DNA of 64,000 nucleotides from Soonwooa sp032078105 (GCA_046269235.1 JBJZOS010000002.1:124001-188000); one strand, 5' to 3'. Counted from the first letter of the stretch, positions 17,510 through 26,356 are shown. The notes: generated by a model not told the origin, from the sequence alone. Made by a program: numbers and translations.

Positions 17510-17690
17510 CAATATTTGCGTCACTAAATCAAGTTTAACCAACAAAAAAACGAAGGAAAAATGTTAGGATTTAATCAACATTCAACAATAGGAGTGTCTT
17601 TTGCAAAGGCGAGGCTTCGTGTTTTGGTACCTTCTTAGAATAACAGTACAATGAAATATGAGAACCCGAAGTCGCAAGATTTCGGGTTTT
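17510..17690 (+). other. Possible short transcription unit ending in a strong hairpin
   Basis: A near-consensus -7 element (AATATTTG, 17512-17519) is followed by a possible 25-codon frame (17561-17638, MLGFNQHST...VLVPS) and a strong terminator at 17663-17690. No family is recognised for the peptide. It could be a gene remnant, a leader or a small RNA. The stretch 17450-17883 has no convincing full gene: besides this unit it contains only dispersed-repeat copy 2. Confidence 0.3.
17663..17690 (+). terminator. Strong intrinsic terminator in gene-poor stretch
   Basis: AACCCGAAGTC pairs with GATTTCGGGTT around a GCAA tetraloop, followed by T residues. It has no full-length gene upstream within 200 nt. 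Confidence 0.75.
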
Positions 17691-17736
17691 TCTTAGGGCA
17701 AAATCCCAAACTAAGTTTTTCCTGAAATTATTTTTA

Positions 17737-17828
17737 TTAGGAGCTGTTTCCCGCTTTCCGCTGTATCTTTTTTGCCAAGGCTTTTTCAAGCCTCAGCAAA
17801 AAAAAGGATGTCGCTGTAATCGGGGCTA
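17737..17828 (+). repeat. Dispersed intergenic repeat, copy 2
   Basis: Runs from TTAGGAGCTGTTTCCCGCTT to AATCGGGGCTA and contains CCGCTGTATCTTTTTT and AAAAGGATGTCGCTG. It matches copy 3 (24292-24381, opposite strand) over TTAGGAGC, GCTTTCCGCTG, ATCTTTTT, AAAAGGAT and GGGCTA. Confidence 0.65.
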
Positions 17829-17883
17829 TGACAACATCTCGTCTTATAAAAATTTTATTAGAAGGCAGGATTTCTAGCCCACA

Positions 17884-18087
17884 TTGATAACTCTAATATC
17901 TTGTATTGGAAATCGGTATATTTTGAAAAATTGGTTTTACGATGAAGTTTTAAAAACAATTAAGGAAGCGAAAATAGTCTCGTACAATAGAGATATAATC
18001 GAGTTTTTGGAAAATCGTGAGAAGTTCGTAAAGTCAAAAATGCCGAAAAGGAAAACGTCCAAAAAGAAAAAAAAGAGAACCAATTAA
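17884..18087 (+). CDS. Doubtful 67-residue ORF
   Basis: The frame has only a TTG start and runs into the terminator stem at 18072-18100, which supplies its lysine-rich tail. The central part (NWFYDEVLKTIKEAKIVSYN) looks protein-like, so it may be the C-terminal remnant of a lost gene next to the dispersed repeat. No family is recognised. Confidence 0.2.
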   Translation: MITLISCIGNRYILKNWFYDEVLKTIKEAKIVSYNRDIIEFLENREKFVKSKMPKRKTSKKKKKRTN

Positions 18088-18100
18088 TTGGTTCTCTTTT
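18072..18100. terminator. Bidirectional terminator
   Basis: AAAGAGAACCAATTAATTGG then TTCTCTTT is a 14-bp perfect palindrome. It is flanked by an A-rich run on the left, which is a T-run for the minus-strand gene at 18105-19844, and by T4 on the right. Confidence 0.8.
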
Positions 18101-18104
18101 GGTT

Positions 18105-19844
18105 TTAGGATTTTCTTTGCTCTTTAATTTCTTCTATTTTTTGTGTAAAATAGTCCTTTTTATCGGGGTATTTTGCGATTAGGATTTCGAATGCTTTTAT
18201 CGCTTTAGAATAGAGTTTTTGCTCTAAATAGAGATTGGCTAAAGTCTCGGTCATCAAGTGAGAAATATCTTCTTTCTTTTCTTTAATAACAAAACTTGCT
18301 TCATCTTTTAGTTGTGTAATTTTGGGTTGATTTTCTATAAACTCATCAATCGCTTTTTGCTTTTTGACTTCTTTATCTTTTTCAATTTCAGCGCTACGAT
18401 CAATCTTTAACCAATTTTGCCAAGTATTGATAAATTGTCGGACATTGCTCTTTTCTGGTACACTATTATCTTGAGCTGCAACAACCGCTGGTATTTCAGC
18501 TTCCTTCTGTTGCGCGTCCTCTACCATCTCTTCTACCACATCTTCAATCGCTTTTTTCTGATCATCAACCATCGCGATGGAGTCACCAAAGAAGGAAACA
18601 TTAAAAATCGGGCGCTTCTCTTCCTCTACTTTTTCTGCGGTCTCTATTACATTTCCGTTTTGTTGCTCGCCAATTTCATTATCAGGCTTTGGCTCATCAA
18701 CTGGTTTTTCGAGCTTAATTTCAGGTTTCATAGTTTCTGAAACTTCTTCTTCTGTCGGTTCTAGTTTATGATCCTTATCTGTGGTCGTTACAATACCTAA
18801 AGTCTCAACTTTCCCAATTAAAGCATCAGGTTGGTGTGCGTCAATCGACATTGGCTTCCACGCTGAGTTGTCGTCCTCTATCGCAACATCAATTTTAGTA
18901 GGCTCCAGTTCCTTATGCTCTTCTGCTGGAACTTCCGATTTTTCAGTTTCTAAAACTTCAACAGGCACCTCTTCTCCAGAAAAAGGTCCAAAATCTAAAG
19001 AATCTGCGTCATTCAATTCTTCTTTAGAATCAATATTTTCGTTAGTATCGTCGATTACAATTCCTGTAGGTTTTTCTTCTATTTCGACAGGTTTATGCTC
19101 TTTAACTTCAAACTTTGGAGGATTTAGAAATTGATGATGATTTTTGGGAACTTCAAATTTCACTTGTGGTAAAAAGTCGTCAATCGATTCAAAACTAACA
19201 TCTCTATTTAACTCTTCTTCAATCTCAATTGGTTCTGTATGATCTGTAGTAACAACCTCTTTAGAACCTTCTTCAACATTCATTACATCTTCATCTTGTT
19301 GAGCCTCAACCTCCGAAGATTCTTCTGTATTTTCTTTTAAATTCTCATCTATCGATTCCAAACTTACATCCGATCCTACTTCCTCTTCTTTTTCCGAAAT
19401 TGCCATTCCATCTGTAATAACAACCTCTTTAGAACCTGCTTCAACATTCATGACATCTTCCTTTTGTTGTGCTTCAACCTCTGAATATTCTTCTTTATTT
19501 TCAGTTAAATTTTCAACAATTTTAGTAGAAACTGCATGTTGTGTTTCTTCAACCGGTGTTTCTATGGTTGTATCTACTTTTTCCTCAGATTTAACATTCG
19601 ACGATTCTACAATATCTCTTTTATTAATGAATTGATACAGAATTTTTTTATCCGTCGTATAAGCAGCAGTCGTCGTCAAGACTTCTTTATATCGCGTCGG
19701 ATTGTATAGGTGAATGCCATATAAATAAAGTGCTCTAACATTCTGAACATAAGGTGTATGTTCAATTTGTTTTTCTAAAAGTTGCAAATCATTTGCTTGC
19801 ATTAATGAGGGTTGCTGAAGAAGCTCAATAATTCGTGCATTCAT
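18105..19844 (-). CDS. Acidic TPR-like protein with an internal 56-residue duplication
   Basis: 579 residues. The N-terminal ~75 residues are helical (MNARIIELLQQPSLMQANDL). A long, very acidic, low-complexity centre rich in Glu, Val and Ser follows. The C-terminus carries a TPR-like pair (LANLYLEQKLYSKAIKAFEI, then LIAKYPDKKDYFTQKIEEI). Residues 111-166 and 167-222 are a direct tandem duplication (SEVEAQQ..DVMNVE.GSKEVV). There is no signal peptide. I do not recognise a named family; similar proteins follow LptE-like genes in related bacteria as I recall, but their role is unknown. It is the last gene of an apparent operon: sigma-54 activator, LptE-like protein, this gene (2 nt gap). Confidence 0.75.
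   Translation of the reverse strand: MNARIIELLQQPSLMQANDLQLLEKQIEHTPYVQNVRALYLYGIHLYNPTRYKEVLTTTAAYTTDKKILYQFINKRDIVESSNVKSEEKVDTTIETPVEETQHAVSTKIVENLTENKEEYSEVEAQQKEDVMNVEAGSKEVVITDGMAISEKEEEVGSDVSLESIDENLKENTEESSEVEAQQDEDVMNVEEGSKEVVTTDHTEPIEIEEELNRDVSFESIDDFLPQVKFEVPKNHHQFLNPPKFEVKEHKPVEIEEKPTGIVIDDTNENIDSKEELNDADSLDFGPFSGEEVPVEVLETEKSEVPAEEHKELEPTKIDVAIEDDNSAWKPMSIDAHQPDALIGKVETLGIVTTTDKDHKLEPTEEEVSETMKPEIKLEKPVDEPKPDNEIGEQQNGNVIETAEKVEEEKRPIFNVSFFGDSIAMVDDQKKAIEDVVEEMVEDAQQKEAEIPAVVAAQDNSVPEKSNVRQFINTWQNWLKIDRSAEIEKDKEVKKQKAIDEFIENQPKITQLKDEASFVIKEKKEDISHLMTETLANLYLEQKLYSKAIKAFEILIAKYPDKKDYFTQKIEEIKEQRKS
19179..19514 (-). repeat. Tandem in-frame 168-bp duplication
   Basis: Two adjacent 168-bp units (19347-19514 and 19179-19346) encode 56-residue copies that are clearly alike but diverged, so the duplication is not recent. 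Confidence 0.75.
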
Positions 19845-19846
19845 AA

Positions 19847-20413
19847 TTACCAGTTTGCTACAATATCATTAAAAATTTTATTGATAATACGCTCGTTAAC
19901 AATTTTGACCTGAGAAGATTCTATCGTCATCAAATCCATATCGCTATTAAAAGTTACTTCGTCAGTATAGGTTCTGTCAAAACTCTTGCTTTCCTCGCCT
20001 GCGACGTGATTTTCGTAATGAACTTTCACCGTAATTGTCAATTTATTCTGAGCTGCTTGGATCATATTACCAGTCTGCGTACTTTCAACTGGCGACGATA
20101 TGGTCGTTGGCACAATGTTATAATCCGTAATTTCTCCTTCTATGATAATATCCGCTTTATCGACAGCGCCTTTCAAGGTTGTTCTTTGAGCAAATCTATT
20201 TTGTAAAGCCACCGTAAAATCCTGACTAAGATTTGGGTTGTTATTTGCGGCATTATTTGGGAAGGCTTTAATCAAAAAAGTCTGAGTTTCGGGGCTTAAA
20301 GACGAACCTGTAAAACTATAACAACTTACTAGGGACAGCAATGGCACGAGTAATGAAAAGAATGCTATCTTTTTCAAAACTTTGGTGCGTGGATTTGAGA
20401 TATGACAATTCAT
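19847..20413 (-). CDS. LptE-family lipoprotein (LPS assembly)
   Basis: 188 residues from the ATG at 20411-20413; the frame extends 12 nt further to a TTG that overlaps the previous gene. The signal peptide ends in LLSLVSC, a lipobox. The mature part shows the LptE (LPS-assembly lipoprotein) pattern: FTGSSLSPETQTFLIKAFPN, then RFAQRTTLKGAVDKADIIIEGEITDYNI-type sequence. LptE partners the LptD barrel that inserts lipopolysaccharide in the outer membrane. No lptD is adjacent. It starts one nucleotide after the stop of the sigma-54 activator and is followed 2 nt later by the TPR-like protein. Confidence 0.8.
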   Translation of the reverse strand: MNCHISNPRTKVLKKIAFFSLLVPLLSLVSCYSFTGSSLSPETQTFLIKAFPNNAANNNPNLSQDFTVALQNRFAQRTTLKGAVDKADIIIEGEITDYNIVPTTISSPVESTQTGNMIQAAQNKLTITVKVHYENHVAGEESKSFDRTYTDEVTFNSDMDLMTIESSQVKIVNERIINKIFNDIVANW

Positions 20414-20414
20414 T

Positions 20415-21698
20415 TTAATCCTCAAGATTATATTGTTTAATTTTTCTGTAAAGTGTACGTTGGGAAATTCCTAACTCATCTGCCGCTTTATTTCGACGAC
20501 CACGATGTTTCTCTAAAGCTTTGATAATCAAATCTTTTTCATTATTTTGAAGTGATAAAGATTCTGATCTAGCCTCTTCTACTTCGATATCCATAATGTC
20601 TTCGTAGGGCTCGTTATCCTCAACATTCATCATATTTGCCGTTTGTACATTCGCATTGTCATTAGGTTCAAAATACAACAACGAATTAGGATTATGCGCC
20701 GCAGGCTCTGGTGTATAGATTTTGTTAATTAGATTCTTTTCTTGATTACTCAAGTCACCATTTCCGCGATTTTTTATCAATTCCGAAGTTAAGGATTTTA
20801 GATCATTAATATCGTTTCGCATATCGAAAAGAACCTTGTACATGATTTCCCTCTCGTTTCCGAAGTCCGATTGTGCTTTATTTGCATTTTGATTTACCAA
20901 CATCGGAAGATGTTTTTCCATCGGAATATACTCTGCTAACTTTTCGGCTGTTATCTTACGATTACGCTCTACAACAGTCAATTGCTCCACCAAATTTCTT
21001 AATTGACGAACGTTACCCGGAAAGCTGTAGTTTTCTAAATACGCTACTGCTTCTGGCTCCAATTCGAGTTCTGGCATTCTGTATTTTTCAGCAAAATCGA
21101 TCGCAAATTTTCTGAACAATAAATGAATATCGCCTTTCCTTTCACGTAAAGCTGGCATATCGATTTGTACGGTGTTCAGACGATAATACAAATCCTCGCG
21201 GAAGCGACCGTCATGGATGGCATTCATCATATTAACGTTGGTTGCAGCAACAATTCGCACATTGGTTTTTTGAATTTGGGAAGAACCCACTTTCATAAAT
21301 TCTCCACTTTCTAAAACACGAAGCAGCCTAACTTGCGTCTGCAAAGGCAATTCACCAACTTCATCTAAAAAAATTGTTCCGCCATCGGCAACTTCAAAAT
21401 AGCCTTTTCTGGTAGAAGTTGCTCCTGTAAAAGCACCTTTTTCGTGACCAAAAAGTTCAGAATCTATTGTCCCTTCTGGGATTGCTCCACAATTGACAAC
21501 GATGTAAGGTTGGTGTTTTCTTTTAGATTCTGCGTGAATAATTTTTGGAATAAACTCTTTTCCTACACCACTTTCTCCGATCACTAATACGGAAATATCT
21601 GTTGGCGCGACTTGTATCGCCTTTTCTAAAGCACGGTTGAGAGCGGGATAATTCCCGATAATTCCGAAGCGATTTTTTATATTTTGTAACTCGTTCAT
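20415..21698 (-). CDS. Sigma-54-interacting transcriptional activator without a receiver domain
   Basis: 427 residues. The AAA+ activator domain starts almost at residue 1: Walker A GESGVGKE, the sigma-54 contact loop GAFTGA in GHEKGAFTGATS, Walker B GGTIFLDEVGELP, and the R-finger region. After a ~130-residue linker a Fis-type helix-turn-helix ends the protein (RNKAADELGISQRTLYRKIK). It has no response-regulator domain, so its activity must be controlled otherwise, as in PspF-like activators. Its operon partners are LptE-like and TPR-like genes, which hints at envelope stress; that is inference. Confidence 0.9.
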   Translation of the reverse strand: MNELQNIKNRFGIIGNYPALNRALEKAIQVAPTDISVLVIGESGVGKEFIPKIIHAESKRKHQPYIVVNCGAIPEGTIDSELFGHEKGAFTGATSTRKGYFEVADGGTIFLDEVGELPLQTQVRLLRVLESGEFMKVGSSQIQKTNVRIVAATNVNMMNAIHDGRFREDLYYRLNTVQIDMPALRERKGDIHLLFRKFAIDFAEKYRMPELELEPEAVAYLENYSFPGNVRQLRNLVEQLTVVERNRKITAEKLAEYIPMEKHLPMLVNQNANKAQSDFGNEREIMYKVLFDMRNDINDLKSLTSELIKNRGNGDLSNQEKNLINKIYTPEPAAHNPNSLLYFEPNDNANVQTANMMNVEDNEPYEDIMDIEVEEARSESLSLQNNEKDLIIKALEKHRGRRNKAADELGISQRTLYRKIKQYNLED

Positions 21699-21791
21699 TT
21701 TTTTTGGATTAAATATTTAATAATTACATGATTAAAATAGTATTGATTCTAAAATTTTAATCTTTCTTGTAAATCCTCGTTTTTGGTAGGA

Positions 21792-22139
21792 TTAAACTAA
21801 AATATTATCTTCCAAACTATCTTTGTTACGAATTTTTGATGTTTTTTTTATTAAATCAAATTCCGTTTTTAAGCTTTTTAATTCTTTGAAATTTGATGAA
21901 AATCTAAATATAAAATTTGATGTTTCATCAACAGAACAAATCGCTTTCGAAAACTTTTGATTGTATTTTGAAATTAAATGATTAAACTCTTGCAAAAGCT
22001 GCTTCGCTTCTTCTTGAGAAACGTTTTTAGCAACATTTGAAGCCTTACATTTTACTTTATATGGAACACAAGAAGCCTTCCCTGATTGGCAAGTACCAAT
22101 CAAACTCACTAAAATAATGATGTAGGATAAACTTCTCAT
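21792..22139 (-). CDS. Small secreted protein, unknown function
   Basis: 115 residues with an N-terminal signal peptide (MRSLSYIIILVSLIGTCQSG; Cys17 could be lipidated but the lipobox is weak). The mature part is mostly helical, with CVPYKVKC close after the signal and a further Cys in KAICSVDE. No family recognised. It stands alone between miaB and the sigma-54 activator operon on the same strand. Confidence 0.6.
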   Translation of the reverse strand: MRSLSYIIILVSLIGTCQSGKASCVPYKVKCKASNVAKNVSQEEAKQLLQEFNHLISKYNQKFSKAICSVDETSNFIFRFSSNFKELKSLKTEFDLIKKTSKIRNKDSLEDNILV

Positions 22140-22274
22140 TTTATTTAATTTACTATAATAGAACTTCGTCCTCTTCTTTTCTCACATGTCAGTTAGCGCT
22201 TTTTGTGGTAATTATTTCTACCATTAATTTTGCTTCTTGATATAAAAGAGAATATTGTTTTAAAAATTTAAATT

Positions 22275-23762
22275 TTATTCCGCCGTTCTCCCCAAAAGCG
22301 TTCCTTGCGTATTGTCGTACACAAAAACAGACACAATGTCGCCTACTTTTTGACCTTCCAACTTATCGAAAACACAAACCGCATTTTGAGAATTACGTCC
22401 TTTCCATTGGTTTTCATTCTTTTTGGAAGTTCCTTCGATTAAAATTTCGTGGTTTCTTCCAACATAGCCAGCCATTCTTTTTCTCGACAATTCGCCTTGC
22501 AAAGCGATAATTTCCGCCAGACGTCTTTGTTTAACATCGGCAGGAATATCATCCTCCATTTTTTTGTGAGCCGGCGTTCCTGGTCTTTCCGAATACGCAA
22601 ACATATAACCGTAATCGTACTCAACTTCGCGCATTAAGCTCAAGGTGTCTTGATGATCTTCTTCAGTTTCTGTACAGAAGCCAACAATCATATCTTGGGA
22701 AAAAGCCACTTCTGGAACGATTTCTTTGGCTTTTTTAATTAAATCTAAATATTCCTGACGCGTGTGCTGGCGGTTCATTAATTCTAAAATTCTGTCACTA
22801 CCACTTTGGACTGGCAAGTGCACATATTTGCAGATGTTATTGTGTTTCGCCATCATCTCGAACACCGAAGTCGTCATGTCATGCGGATTGGAAGTCGAGA
22901 AACGAATTCTCATTTCGGGAACCGCTTTCGCCACCAAATCTAACAATTGAGCAAAATCTACCGCCGTGGCTTTTTGCATTTCCGACGCTTTTGCAAAATC
23001 TTTTTTGGGACCACCACCGTACCATAAATAGGAATCAACATTTTGACCAAGAAGTGTAATTTCTTTGTAGCCATTTGTTGCTAATTCTTTACACTCTTCA
23101 AGGATTGAATGCGGATCACGACTGCGCTCTCGACCTCTGGTGAAAGGTACCACGCAAAATGTACACATATTATCGCAACCTCTAGTAATCGTTACATAAG
23201 CGGTAACCCCATTTCCACCCAAACGAACAGGATTGATGTCTGCATACGTCTCTTCTTTTGAAAGAATAACGTTAATCGCATCTCTACCATCTTCGGTTTC
23301 TTTTAAAAGATTGGGTAAATCTCTGTAAGCATCGGGTCCAACTACCAAATCCACCAAATGTTCTTCTTCTAAAAATTTGGTTTTCAAACGTTCCGCCATG
23401 CATCCTAGTACGCCAACGGTTAGGTTTGGATTTTCCTTCTTTTGATTTTTGAACTGTGACAAACGCATTCTCACCGTTTGCTCCGCTTTTTCGCGAATAG
23501 AACAGGTATTTAACAGAATTAAGTCTGCTTCTTCAACCTTGGTTGTTGTATTGTAACCTTGCTCGTTAAGGATCGATGCAACGATTTCGGAATCTGAAAA
23601 GTTCATTTGGCAACCGTAACTTTCCAAAAATAATTTTTTAGAATTTTCTGGTTTTTCAGCGATTGCAAATGCTTCTCCTTGTTTGGTTTCGTCTATATAT
23701 TTTTCTTGCACGAGATATCTGTTTAAAAGTTTAAGATCTAACGTCAAAACACTAAACCTCAA
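22275..23762 (-). CDS. miaB: tRNA-2-methylthio-N6-dimethylallyladenosine synthase MiaB
   Basis: Methylthiolates i6A37 of tRNAs reading UNN codons, using two [4Fe-4S] clusters. N-terminal MTTase domain cysteines are in SYGCQMNFSDSE, NTCSIREKAEQ and GCMAERLK. The radical-SAM CxxxCxxC is in TRGCDNMCTFCVVPFTRGRE. A C-terminal TRAM domain ends the protein. Start: the ATG at 23762 lies about 15 nt after a -7 box. An in-frame GTG at 23711 would give a 478-residue protein starting VQEKYIDETK, which fits my memory of relatives better; the first 17 residues are therefore doubtful. Confidence 0.95.
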   Translation of the reverse strand: MRFSVLTLDLKLLNRYLVQEKYIDETKQGEAFAIAEKPENSKKLFLESYGCQMNFSDSEIVASILNEQGYNTTTKVEEADLILLNTCSIREKAEQTVRMRLSQFKNQKKENPNLTVGVLGCMAERLKTKFLEEEHLVDLVVGPDAYRDLPNLLKETEDGRDAINVILSKEETYADINPVRLGGNGVTAYVTITRGCDNMCTFCVVPFTRGRERSRDPHSILEECKELATNGYKEITLLGQNVDSYLWYGGGPKKDFAKASEMQKATAVDFAQLLDLVAKAVPEMRIRFSTSNPHDMTTSVFEMMAKHNNICKYVHLPVQSGSDRILELMNRQHTRQEYLDLIKKAKEIVPEVAFSQDMIVGFCTETEEDHQDTLSLMREVEYDYGYMFAYSERPGTPAHKKMEDDIPADVKQRRLAEIIALQGELSRKRMAGYVGRNHEILIEGTSKKNENQWKGRNSQNAVCVFDKLEGQKVGDIVSVFVYDNTQGTLLGRTAE

Positions 23763-23776
23763 ATAAAAGTTGGATG

Positions 23777-23784
23777 CAAAGATA
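23777..23784 (-). promoter_or_regulatory. -7 promoter element of miaB
   Basis: TATCTTTG, then CATC, on the minus strand: a perfect TAnnTTTG match. Confidence 0.6.
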
Positions 23785-23836
23785 CGAATTTTGGTGACAG
23801 AATGGCAGGAGAAAATTTTTGAAAGTAAAGGATAAA

Positions 23837-24229
23837 TTACGTACGAAATGTAATGGGAAAATTAAAAACACTATTTATTGATATCTTATGAATTTTTGCA
23901 GGTTCCCATTTGGTCTTAAGCTTTCGCATAACGAATTGCATGTCGTCACTGAAAATTTCATAATTTTTAACTTTGGGAGAAATACTTAGTTGACTTATTT
24001 TTCCTTTTTCATCAATATCAAAAGCAAAAACAAAAGGTCCTTCTACTTTATAGCTGGACAAATCTATGTAAGCGTGCACCATCTTCATAAAGTCATTTCG
24101 GAATGCATTATCGTCCCCCGGATATTCTGCTTTTATAGTGTCGTTATGATTTATGTGTTGAGGTGTCATTTGACTAAACACTGAAAAACTAAAAAGGACA
24201 AATAAAAATAGTAGAACTGATTTCGTTAT
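23837..24229 (-). CDS. Secreted TonB-C-like small protein with no canonical start codon
   Basis: The conserved part resembles the C-terminal domain of TonB-like energy transducers: FVFAFDIDEKGKISQLSISP, then MRKLKTKWEPA. Only GTG (24181) is available as a standard start, but it lies inside the end of a clear signal peptide. Reading further upstream gives ATA ACG AAA TCA, then VLLFLFVLFSFSVFSQ, a near-perfect secretion signal if the ATA at 24227-24229 acts as start. There is no in-frame ATG, GTG or TTG that includes the full signal. The ATG at 24265-24267 is out of frame. Either the gene uses ATA, or it was inactivated by a start mutation. 130 residues from the ATA. Confidence 0.55.
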   Translation of the reverse strand: MTKSVLLFLFVLFSFSVFSQMTPQHINHNDTIKAEYPGDDNAFRNDFMKMVHAYIDLSSYKVEGPFVFAFDIDEKGKISQLSISPKVKNYEIFSDDMQFVMRKLKTKWEPAKIHKISINSVFNFPITFRT

Positions 24230-24291
24230 AGTATTCTTTGCGAATATGCAAAATTTCTATTAAACATGTAAATAAATTATTATCCAGAAAT

Positions 24292-24381
24292 CTAGCCCTG
24301 GTTGTAGCGGAAATCCTTTTGGGTGAGAGGCTATGCCGAACCAAAAAGATTGCAGCGGAAAGCAGGTTCTCGGCTCCTAAG
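24292..24381 (-). repeat. Dispersed intergenic repeat, copy 3 (inverted)
   Basis: Read on the minus strand it runs TTAGGAGCCGAG...CTGCTTTCCGCTGCAATC...CGGCATAGCCTCTC...AAAAGGATTTCCGCT...AGGGCTAG. It links copy 2 (ends and GCTTTCCGCTG) to copy 1 (CGGCATAGCCTCTC). Confidence 0.65.
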
Positions 24382-24389
24382 AAAAAAAA

Positions 24390-25073
24390 TTACTTTATCG
24401 GAAAATCGAAATAAGTTTCGGGAAAAGGTTCATTTTTTAGCGTGAAGTGCCACCACTCTTCCTGATACTCTTTGAAGTTGTGCTTCTGCATCGCTAGTTT
24501 TAGGATTAAACGATTGGCTTGTTGTTGGGCGGTTATTTGTGGTGCATTTTGATGAGAAATTGGTCCGAAAAAGTCAAATGGACTTCCCATATCGATTTCT
24601 TTACCAGTATTGAGATCGACCAAAGTTAAATCAATTGTGCTGCCTCGTGTATGACCAGATCGTGAGGCGATATAACCGAGTGCAAACAAATCGCGTTTGT
24701 CAACATCGGGATAAAATTCGGACTTTGCAATCGTGTCGTTGATGTCCTTGGCCCAAGTTTCGAAACTCGTCACCGACAGCTGCGGACGATAAGCATCGAA
24801 AGCTTTGAGGCCGTAACCTTGCGCTTTAAGATCTTGCTGTACTTCCTTTAAAGCTTGTGTCGCAGCTTTGGACATGATAAGAACTGGCTTTTCGTAACCA
24901 ATAACCTTCCGCCCTGTGAAATTATGCGTTCCGTAATATCGCAAGTCAACGATGATATCTGGGATTTCTTTTTGGACATAGACAAAACCTTCTTGCAGAT
25001 GATCTTCTCGAGAAGCACAAGCATAAAGTCCGAAAAATAGACAAACAAGTAGTAAGAAAGATTTGAAATTCAT
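24390..25073 (-). CDS. D-alanyl-D-alanine dipeptidase, VanX/DdpX family lipoprotein
   Basis: 227 residues. The signal peptide ends LFFGLYAC (Cys19 lipidation). The peptidase M15D signatures are present: SRSGHTRGSTIDLTL (zinc His and Asp) and EEWWHFTL (catalytic Glu and third zinc His), plus the substrate Arg region LKAFDAYRPQ. VanX enzymes cleave D-Ala-D-Ala; chromosomal homologues usually act in peptidoglycan recycling. It lies 29 nt downstream of rodA on the same strand, so it may be the last gene of the elongation cluster. There is no sign of vanH, vanA or vanRS, so glycopeptide resistance is not implied. Confidence 0.9.
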   Translation of the reverse strand: MNFKSFLLLVCLFFGLYACASREDHLQEGFVYVQKEIPDIIVDLRYYGTHNFTGRKVIGYEKPVLIMSKAATQALKEVQQDLKAQGYGLKAFDAYRPQLSVTSFETWAKDINDTIAKSEFYPDVDKRDLFALGYIASRSGHTRGSTIDLTLVDLNTGKEIDMGSPFDFFGPISHQNAPQITAQQQANRLILKLAMQKHNFKEYQEEWWHFTLKNEPFPETYFDFPIK

Positions 25074-25102
25074 GGTTTTTGTTTGACCACAAATTACAAA
25101 AT

Positions 25103-26356
25103 TTAGACTAAACTGTTTTTATCAGCGTAATTAAGTTTAAAGAAAATAAAAGTCATTATCGAGAACGCTAACAACGAGCTTCCTCCGTAACTGAAATAGG
25201 GCAACGGAATACCAACCGTTGGGAACAATCCCATGACCATCCCAATATTAATGCAAAAGTGAATGAGTAATATCGATGCAAAACAGTATCCGAAAACTCT
25301 ATTGAAGGTAGATTTTTGGTTTTCAGCTAAATAGTAGATTCGGCCAATGTACAAGGCATAACAAATCACCAAAAGCGTACTTCCGAGAAAGCCCCATTCT
25401 TCTCCCACTGTACAAAAGATATAATCGGTCTCTTGCTCGGGCACAAATTTACCTTGTGTAACAGAACCTTCTTTGTAACCCTTACCAGTAAAGCCACCGG
25501 AGCCAATCGCAGTTTTAGAATACAATAAGTTGTAGCCGATATTATCCCGAAATTCTTTTCGAGACTCACCTTTGTAAAGAACTTCAATTCTTTGCTTTTG
25601 GTGTGTGGGTAGTTTTTCGAAAACGCTGGGCGAAAAATAAGCCAATGCTGACAAGCCAATAATGCCAACAATTGTGAAAATCAGCCGGTTAATATCACGT
25701 CTCAAATAGTTAAGCTTCAACACGATATATATTAAACCAACCAAAACAATTGCACCAACCATATACCACGGACTTTCCTCCATCGGATCGTTAATGTAAT
25801 TCGCAATTAAGAAAATCGCTGCAAGTGTAAATACAACGCCAAAGACTTTCCCGCTAAGTCCCTCTCTATAAAGTGCAATAAAAAAAGCACCAAACACCAA
25901 CAACGACCCAACATCTGGAATCGCCAAAACTACAATTGCCGGAATACCGATAATTGCTAAAATAGTTATTAAGGATTTTCTATTATTAAGGTTAAAATCG
26001 GAGCCAGAGACATAATTAGCAACCATTAAGGCGGTCCCAATCTTTGCAAACTCTACAGGTTGCATGGTAAATCCTCCGAACTTATACCAGTTTCGTTGTC
26101 CTAAAATTTCGGTCCCAAATGGGAAAAGCCCCACTAAGAGTATAACACCGCCGACGTATAAAATGCCCGACATGTTTTCAAAAAATTTAGTTCTGGTAAA
26201 GAAAATTATTAAACCTATAAAAAGTGAAATACAAAAAAATGTTAGTTGCTTTGTTCCTAAAGATGGATTAACACTGTTAATATTAAGAATTGCAAAAATA
26301 CAAATCACCAAATAAAGCCCAAGTCCTAGCTTGTCTATACCTTCTGCCCACTTCAT
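25103..26356 (-). CDS. rodA: Rod shape-determining peptidoglycan glycosyltransferase RodA
   Basis: 417 residues with about ten membrane helices, SEDS family. Signatures: RNWYKFGGFTMQPVEFAKIG and the C-terminal VGIPLPYFSYGGSSLLAFS. RodA polymerises glycan strands for lateral wall growth with its partner PBP2. Its ATG overlaps the stop of mrdA by 4 nt, so translation is coupled. Confidence 0.95.
   Translation of the reverse strand: MKWAEGIDKLGLGLYLVICIFAILNINSVNPSLGTKQLTFFCISLFIGLIIFFTRTKFFENMSGILYVGGVILLVGLFPFGTEILGQRNWYKFGGFTMQPVEFAKIGTALMVANYVSGSDFNLNNRKSLITILAIIGIPAIVVLAIPDVGSLLVFGAFFIALYREGLSGKVFGVVFTLAAIFLIANYINDPMEESPWYMVGAIVLVGLIYIVLKLNYLRRDINRLIFTIVGIIGLSALAYFSPSVFEKLPTHQKQRIEVLYKGESRKEFRDNIGYNLLYSKTAIGSGGFTGKGYKEGSVTQGKFVPEQETDYIFCTVGEEWGFLGSTLLVICYALYIGRIYYLAENQKSTFNRVFGYCFASILLIHFCINIGMVMGLFPTVGIPLPYFSYGGSSLLAFSIMTFIFFKLNYADKNSLV

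Noticed and set aside
24390..25073. Glycopeptide resistance from the VanX-like gene
   Set aside because: There is no vanH, vanA or regulator nearby; the gene follows rodA, and chromosomal homologues act in wall recycling.
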